Assembly (NCBI GenBank): GCA_937915375.1
Contig: CALDMO010000034.1
Coordinates: forward strand, 1 to 27,476
Direction of reading: 5' to 3'
DNA: 27,476 nt
From: an uncultured Marvinbryantia sp.
Lineage (GTDB): Bacteria; Bacillota; Clostridia; Lachnospirales; Lachnospiraceae
The position numbers were made by a program, and so were the translations under genes. Positions 24,645-27,476 of this stretch are shown in pieces; within the stretch, counting starts at the first letter, position 1, and each line of letters begins with the position of its first letter. The notes below the pieces were generated by a model, which saw nothing but the letters and a program-made list of their open reading frames with translations, was not told where the DNA came from and ran no database searches.

Positions 24645-26570
24645 ATGTATAAGGTAACTTTTAAGTTTGAAAACAGCGAAGATGTAAGCGTCTTCGCTGC
24701 TTTCGGTGAAAACCTTCTTGAGGTAGCGAGAAAAACGAATGTAGCTATCGACGCGCCTTGCTCTGGAAACGCTGCATGCGGAAAATGTAAAGTAAAGCTG
24801 GTCGGTGGAGAACTGGATTCTAAAAAAACACGCCATATCAGTGATGAAGAGTATGCGCAGGGCTGGAGACTGGCGTGTGTCAGCAAAATCAACGCTGATG
24901 TGGAGGTGCTGGTGCCGGACATTGCTTCCGCTTATCGCAACCGTATGAAAGTGGCCGACTTAAGTTCTCCTGACGAGATTAAGATTTTTGACGATCTGAA
25001 GGAGCAGGTGCAGCAGGCCGGGATTGCCTTAAAAAATAATATGGATGTTATTACCGTAAAAATGGATGAGCCGACGCTGGATGATACTATGCCGGATAAC
25101 GAACGCTTTTCGCGTGCGATTGAGGAGGCAACAGGCGTTCAGAAGGTGCGCCTTCCGTATACGATAGTAAAAAAGATGGCTTATATCTTCCGCGAGAGCG
25201 GCTTTGAGATACAGGCGGTAATCCGCAAGACCTCTACGGATGTATTTGTGTATGATATCCTGAAAAAAGAGGAAAAAGCGGTTATTGCCGGTATGGCAAT
25301 CGATATTGGGACGACAACTGTTTCCGGTATCATTATTGATATGTTAAGCGGTGAAATTCTGGCAAAGGGTTCCGCCGGAAACGGACAGATTCGTTACGGC
25401 GCTGATGTCATCAACCGTATTATCGAGTCTATGAAGCCAGAGGGCGGGGAAAAGCTGCAGAGAGCGATTGTGGAAGAGACAATTAATCCTCTGATCGATA
25501 CCATGTGCCGTCAGGCAGGAATTCGCAACGAGCAGATTTACCGTATGAGCGTAGCAGCTAATACAACGATGAATCATCTGCTTTTGGGTATTTATTCTGA
25601 CCCGATCCGTATGGAACCGTATATTCCGACATTCTTCAAAACAAATTCGATCTTTGCGAATGATATTGGAGTAAAGATCAATCAGGATGCGCATATTATT
25701 GTAGCACCGAATATCGGAAGTTACGTGGGCGGTGATATTACAGCCGGCGCGTTTGTAAGTATGTTATGGAATCAGCCGGAGTTTTCCCTGTTTATTGACT
25801 TGGGAACGAATGGCGAGATTGTATTTGGAAATTCAGACTTTATGTTCAGCTGTGCATGTTCGGCAGGTCCGGCTTTTGAGGGCGGTGACATTAGCTGCGG
25901 CATGCGTGCAACGGATGGGGCAATCGAGGCCTGCACCATTGACGAAGAGACGATGGAGCCGACCTATATCGTTGTAGGCGATGCAGGAACGAAACCAGTG
26001 GGGTTATGCGGTTCCGGTATTATTGATGTGATTGCGGAACTGTTCCGCTGCAACATTATTAGTCCAAAAGGAAAATTTGTCCGTGAGGGCAAACGAATTC
26101 GCCACGACAAGGATGGTATGGGTTCCTATGTGATCGCTTTTGAGGAAGAGGCAGGAGCTGCCAAGGATGTGGAAATCAACGAAGTGGATATTGATAATTT
26201 TATTCGTGCTAAGGGAGCGATCTTTTCCGCGATCCGCACGATGCTGTCTTACTGTGACTTTGATATTTCCATGATCGAGCACGTTTACGTGGCCGGTGGT
26301 ATCGGCAGCGGTATCAATATGAAGAATGCTATTTGTATCGGTATGTTCCCGGATGTTCCGCTGGAATTATATCAGTATATTGGTAATTCTTCGCTGGTTG
26401 GTGCATACGCAATGCTGTATTCTTCCGAGTCCGAGCGTAAAGTATATGAAATCGCGCAGAACATGACTTATATCGAATTGAGCGCGATTCCGTCTTATAT
26501 GGACGAATTTGTCGGCGCATGTTTCCTGCCGCACACAGACGCAGCGCTGTTTCCAAATAGCGGCGAGTAA
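24645..26570 (+). CDS. acsV: Corrinoid activation (RACE-type) protein AcsV
   Basis: This 641-residue protein restores oxidised Co(II) corrinoid to Co(I), using ATP. An N-terminal plant-type [2Fe-2S] domain has Cys39, Cys45, Cys48 and Cys78 (CSGNAACGKC and RLAC). A linker and an ASKHA-type ATPase domain (DUF4445) follow, starting near AIDIGTTTVSG at about residue 220. It contains FIDLGTNGEIVFG, CSAGPAFEGG and YVAGGIGSGINMKNA. It starts directly after the acsE stop; the ribosome binding site lies inside acsE (CTGGAG). Its position after acsDCE matches its role as reactivator of the corrinoid protein. Confidence 0.93.
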   Translation: MYKVTFKFENSEDVSVFAAFGENLLEVARKTNVAIDAPCSGNAACGKCKVKLVGGELDSKKTRHISDEEYAQGWRLACVSKINADVEVLVPDIASAYRNRMKVADLSSPDEIKIFDDLKEQVQQAGIALKNNMDVITVKMDEPTLDDTMPDNERFSRAIEEATGVQKVRLPYTIVKKMAYIFRESGFEIQAVIRKTSTDVFVYDILKKEEKAVIAGMAIDIGTTTVSGIIIDMLSGEILAKGSAGNGQIRYGADVINRIIESMKPEGGEKLQRAIVEETINPLIDTMCRQAGIRNEQIYRMSVAANTTMNHLLLGIYSDPIRMEPYIPTFFKTNSIFANDIGVKINQDAHIIVAPNIGSYVGGDITAGAFVSMLWNQPEFSLFIDLGTNGEIVFGNSDFMFSCACSAGPAFEGGDISCGMRATDGAIEACTIDEETMEPTYIVVGDAGTKPVGLCGSGIIDVIAELFRCNIISPKGKFVREGKRIRHDKDGMGSYVIAFEEEAGAAKDVEINEVDIDNFIRAKGAIFSAIRTMLSYCDFDISMIEHVYVAGGIGSGINMKNAICIGMFPDVPLELYQYIGNSSLVGAYAMLYSSESERKVYEIAQNMTYIELSAIPSYMDEFVGACFLPHTDAALFPNSGE

Positions 26571-26625
26571 AAGAGGCGTTGACTGTTTCACAAAAGAAAA
26601 CAGAAAGCGATGGAGTAGGAGATAC

Positions 26626-27267
26626 ATGGAGTTAAACTACGGAAAAAACAACATTGAGGAAGTGCCGTTTGAGCAGTATATGGAAAAGTACCGGGCGATG
26701 GATCCGGCGGAAGCCGGAAGGCGCAGCGGTATCCCTTATGATAGTGAAAAACAGTGTTTCACAATGCGAATGATGCAGCGTACCTACTTGATTTCCTGGC
26801 CGGAGTTCGAGGTGTGCGTGGCTGATCCTGAAAATACGGATTACGCGCCGCTTCGGGATGAAACGGATGCCAAGATTTTTGCGATTCGTTTCCTGTTAAA
26901 TGGAATCGAATCACGAGGAACAGATAAATTTTTGACTTTTCGTGAGGTGCCGGGAGCGGAGCTGTATTTTACGCCGTTTGACGGGCGGTGTCTCAAGAGA
27001 CTGGCTTTCGGATTTGGTTTTAAGCTGGCCGCGCTGACAGAGATTTTTGAACGTCTTGATGCGAAAAAGCTGTCCTATGGCGATGTGTCTTGTGAAATAG
27101 AATTTATCAATAATTATTATGTAAGATTTATTCTGTGGGCGGGAGATGACGAATTTCCGCCGTCCGCACAGATTTTGTTCTCAGACAATTTCCCGGTGGC
27201 TTTCGAGCCGTATGATTTGGCAGTTGTCGGGGACATTAGTATTAATACGTTTAAAAAGCTGCAGTAA
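26626..27267 (+). CDS. DUF3786 protein
   Basis: This 213-residue soluble protein matches the DUF3786 type: the YRAMDPAEAGRRSGIPYD start, a central NTDYAPLRDETDAKIFAIRFLLNG segment, FREVPGAELYFTPFDGRCLKRLAF, and a C-terminal half rich in aromatics. No signal peptide, membrane segment or metal-binding cluster is visible. Members often lie beside corrinoid and Wood-Ljungdahl genes, but no biochemical role is established. Here it is between acsV and fhs. The ATG at 26626 follows AGGAG. A longer frame reaching back to 26509 would overlap acsV and lacks a ribosome binding site, so I did not use it. Confidence 0.78.
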   Translation: MELNYGKNNIEEVPFEQYMEKYRAMDPAEAGRRSGIPYDSEKQCFTMRMMQRTYLISWPEFEVCVADPENTDYAPLRDETDAKIFAIRFLLNGIESRGTDKFLTFREVPGAELYFTPFDGRCLKRLAFGFGFKLAALTEIFERLDAKKLSYGDVSCEIEFINNYYVRFILWAGDDEFPPSAQILFSDNFPVAFEPYDLAVVGDISINTFKKLQ

Positions 27268-27281
27268 ACACTGTAGCGTGA

Positions 27282-27315
27282 TCAGACAGAAAAATAACAG
27301 TTGGATTCTGTCTGA
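27282..27315 (+). other. Intercistronic hairpin before fhs
   Basis: TCAGACAGAA (27282-27291) pairs perfectly with TTCTGTCTGA (27306-27315) around a 14-base loop. AATGGGG follows with no T-run, so it is unlikely to end transcription. It lies about 38 bases before the fhs start. Confidence 0.5.
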
Positions 27316-27352
27316 AATGGGGTTTACACAAAAAGAAGGAGGAATCAAAACT

Positions 27353-27476
27353 ATGGGATTCAAAACAGACATCGAAATTGCACAGGAGACCGAAATGCTC
27401 CCGATTACCGAAATTGCGAAAAAAGCAGGGATTGACGAGAAATACTTAGAGCAGTATGGACGCTATAAAGCGAAAA
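27353..27476 (+). CDS. fhs: Formate-tetrahydrofolate ligase, N-terminal fragment
   Basis: The first 41 codons are present and the gene runs off the window. The start MGFKTDIEIAQETEMLPI, followed by TEIAKKAGIDEKYLEQYG and RYKAK, is the conserved N-terminus of Fhs (formyl-THF synthetase). This enzyme joins formate to THF with ATP in the first folate step of the methyl branch. AGGAGG (27337-27342) precedes the ATG by 10 bases. Its position extends the operon back to the methyl branch; folD or fchA may lie beyond. Confidence 0.93.
   Translation, partial: MGFKTDIEIAQETEMLPITEIAKKAGIDEKYLEQYGRYKAK

Overview
The window looks like a chromosomal segment of an anaerobic, low-to-mid GC Firmicute, most likely an acetogenic Lachnospiraceae (Blautia-like). 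The reasons are near-consensus sigma-A promoters, strong GGAGG ribosome binding sites, occasional TTG/GTG starts, a DUF512-der-plsY housekeeping block, and an almost complete set of Wood-Ljungdahl genes. The genus is inferred from style and gene order, not proven.

Layout. 1-5018 is housekeeping: the 3' end of a PgeF/YfiH-type gene with a terminator; prs on the minus strand with its own promoter; then DUF512 protein, der and plsY co-directional on the plus strand. 5028-8056 is a three-gene ABC importer of the ABC_sub_bind (TrpXYZ-like) class. It has a clear promoter and a probable attenuating hairpin after the binding-protein gene. 8105-11786 is a methylene-tetrahydrofolate reductase operon (RnfC2-like protein with an N-terminal MetV-like domain, MetV, MetF) behind an extended -10 promoter and a structured leader, and closed by a strong terminator. 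11782-14473 is a minus-strand PepSY lipoprotein / response regulator / histidine kinase operon; both two-component genes carry a +/-1 frameshift as given. 14663-27476 is the carbonyl branch: His-rich protein, CooT, CooC, CODH (AcsA/CooS), second CooC/AcsF, acetyl-CoA synthase AcsB, a structured intergenic element, AcsD, AcsC, AcsE, AcsV, a DUF3786 protein, and the start of fhs. I see no strong terminator after the promoter at 14663-14691, so this may be one long operon that runs past the window.

How it works together. Fhs makes formyl-THF. The dehydrogenase and cyclohydrolase steps are not in the window. The MetF/MetV/RnfC2 complex reduces methylene-THF to methyl-THF. AcsE moves the methyl group to the corrinoid protein AcsCD, which AcsV re-activates when its cobalt becomes oxidised. 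CODH reduces CO2 to CO, and AcsB condenses CO, methyl and CoA to acetyl-CoA. CODH and ACS both need nickel, and the first three genes of the operon (His-rich protein, CooT, CooC), plus a second CooC just before acsB, look like a nickel storage and insertion kit.

Most worth a second look: the structured element at 21152-21287, whose hairpins share GC-(GNN)-GC mini-loops; the doubly frameshifted two-component system; the MetV-RnfC fusion beside a separate MetV; the 149-residue His-rich protein in front of CooT; and a binding protein with no lipobox but a 31-residue acidic tail. I see no tRNA, rRNA, CRISPR array or transposase gene.
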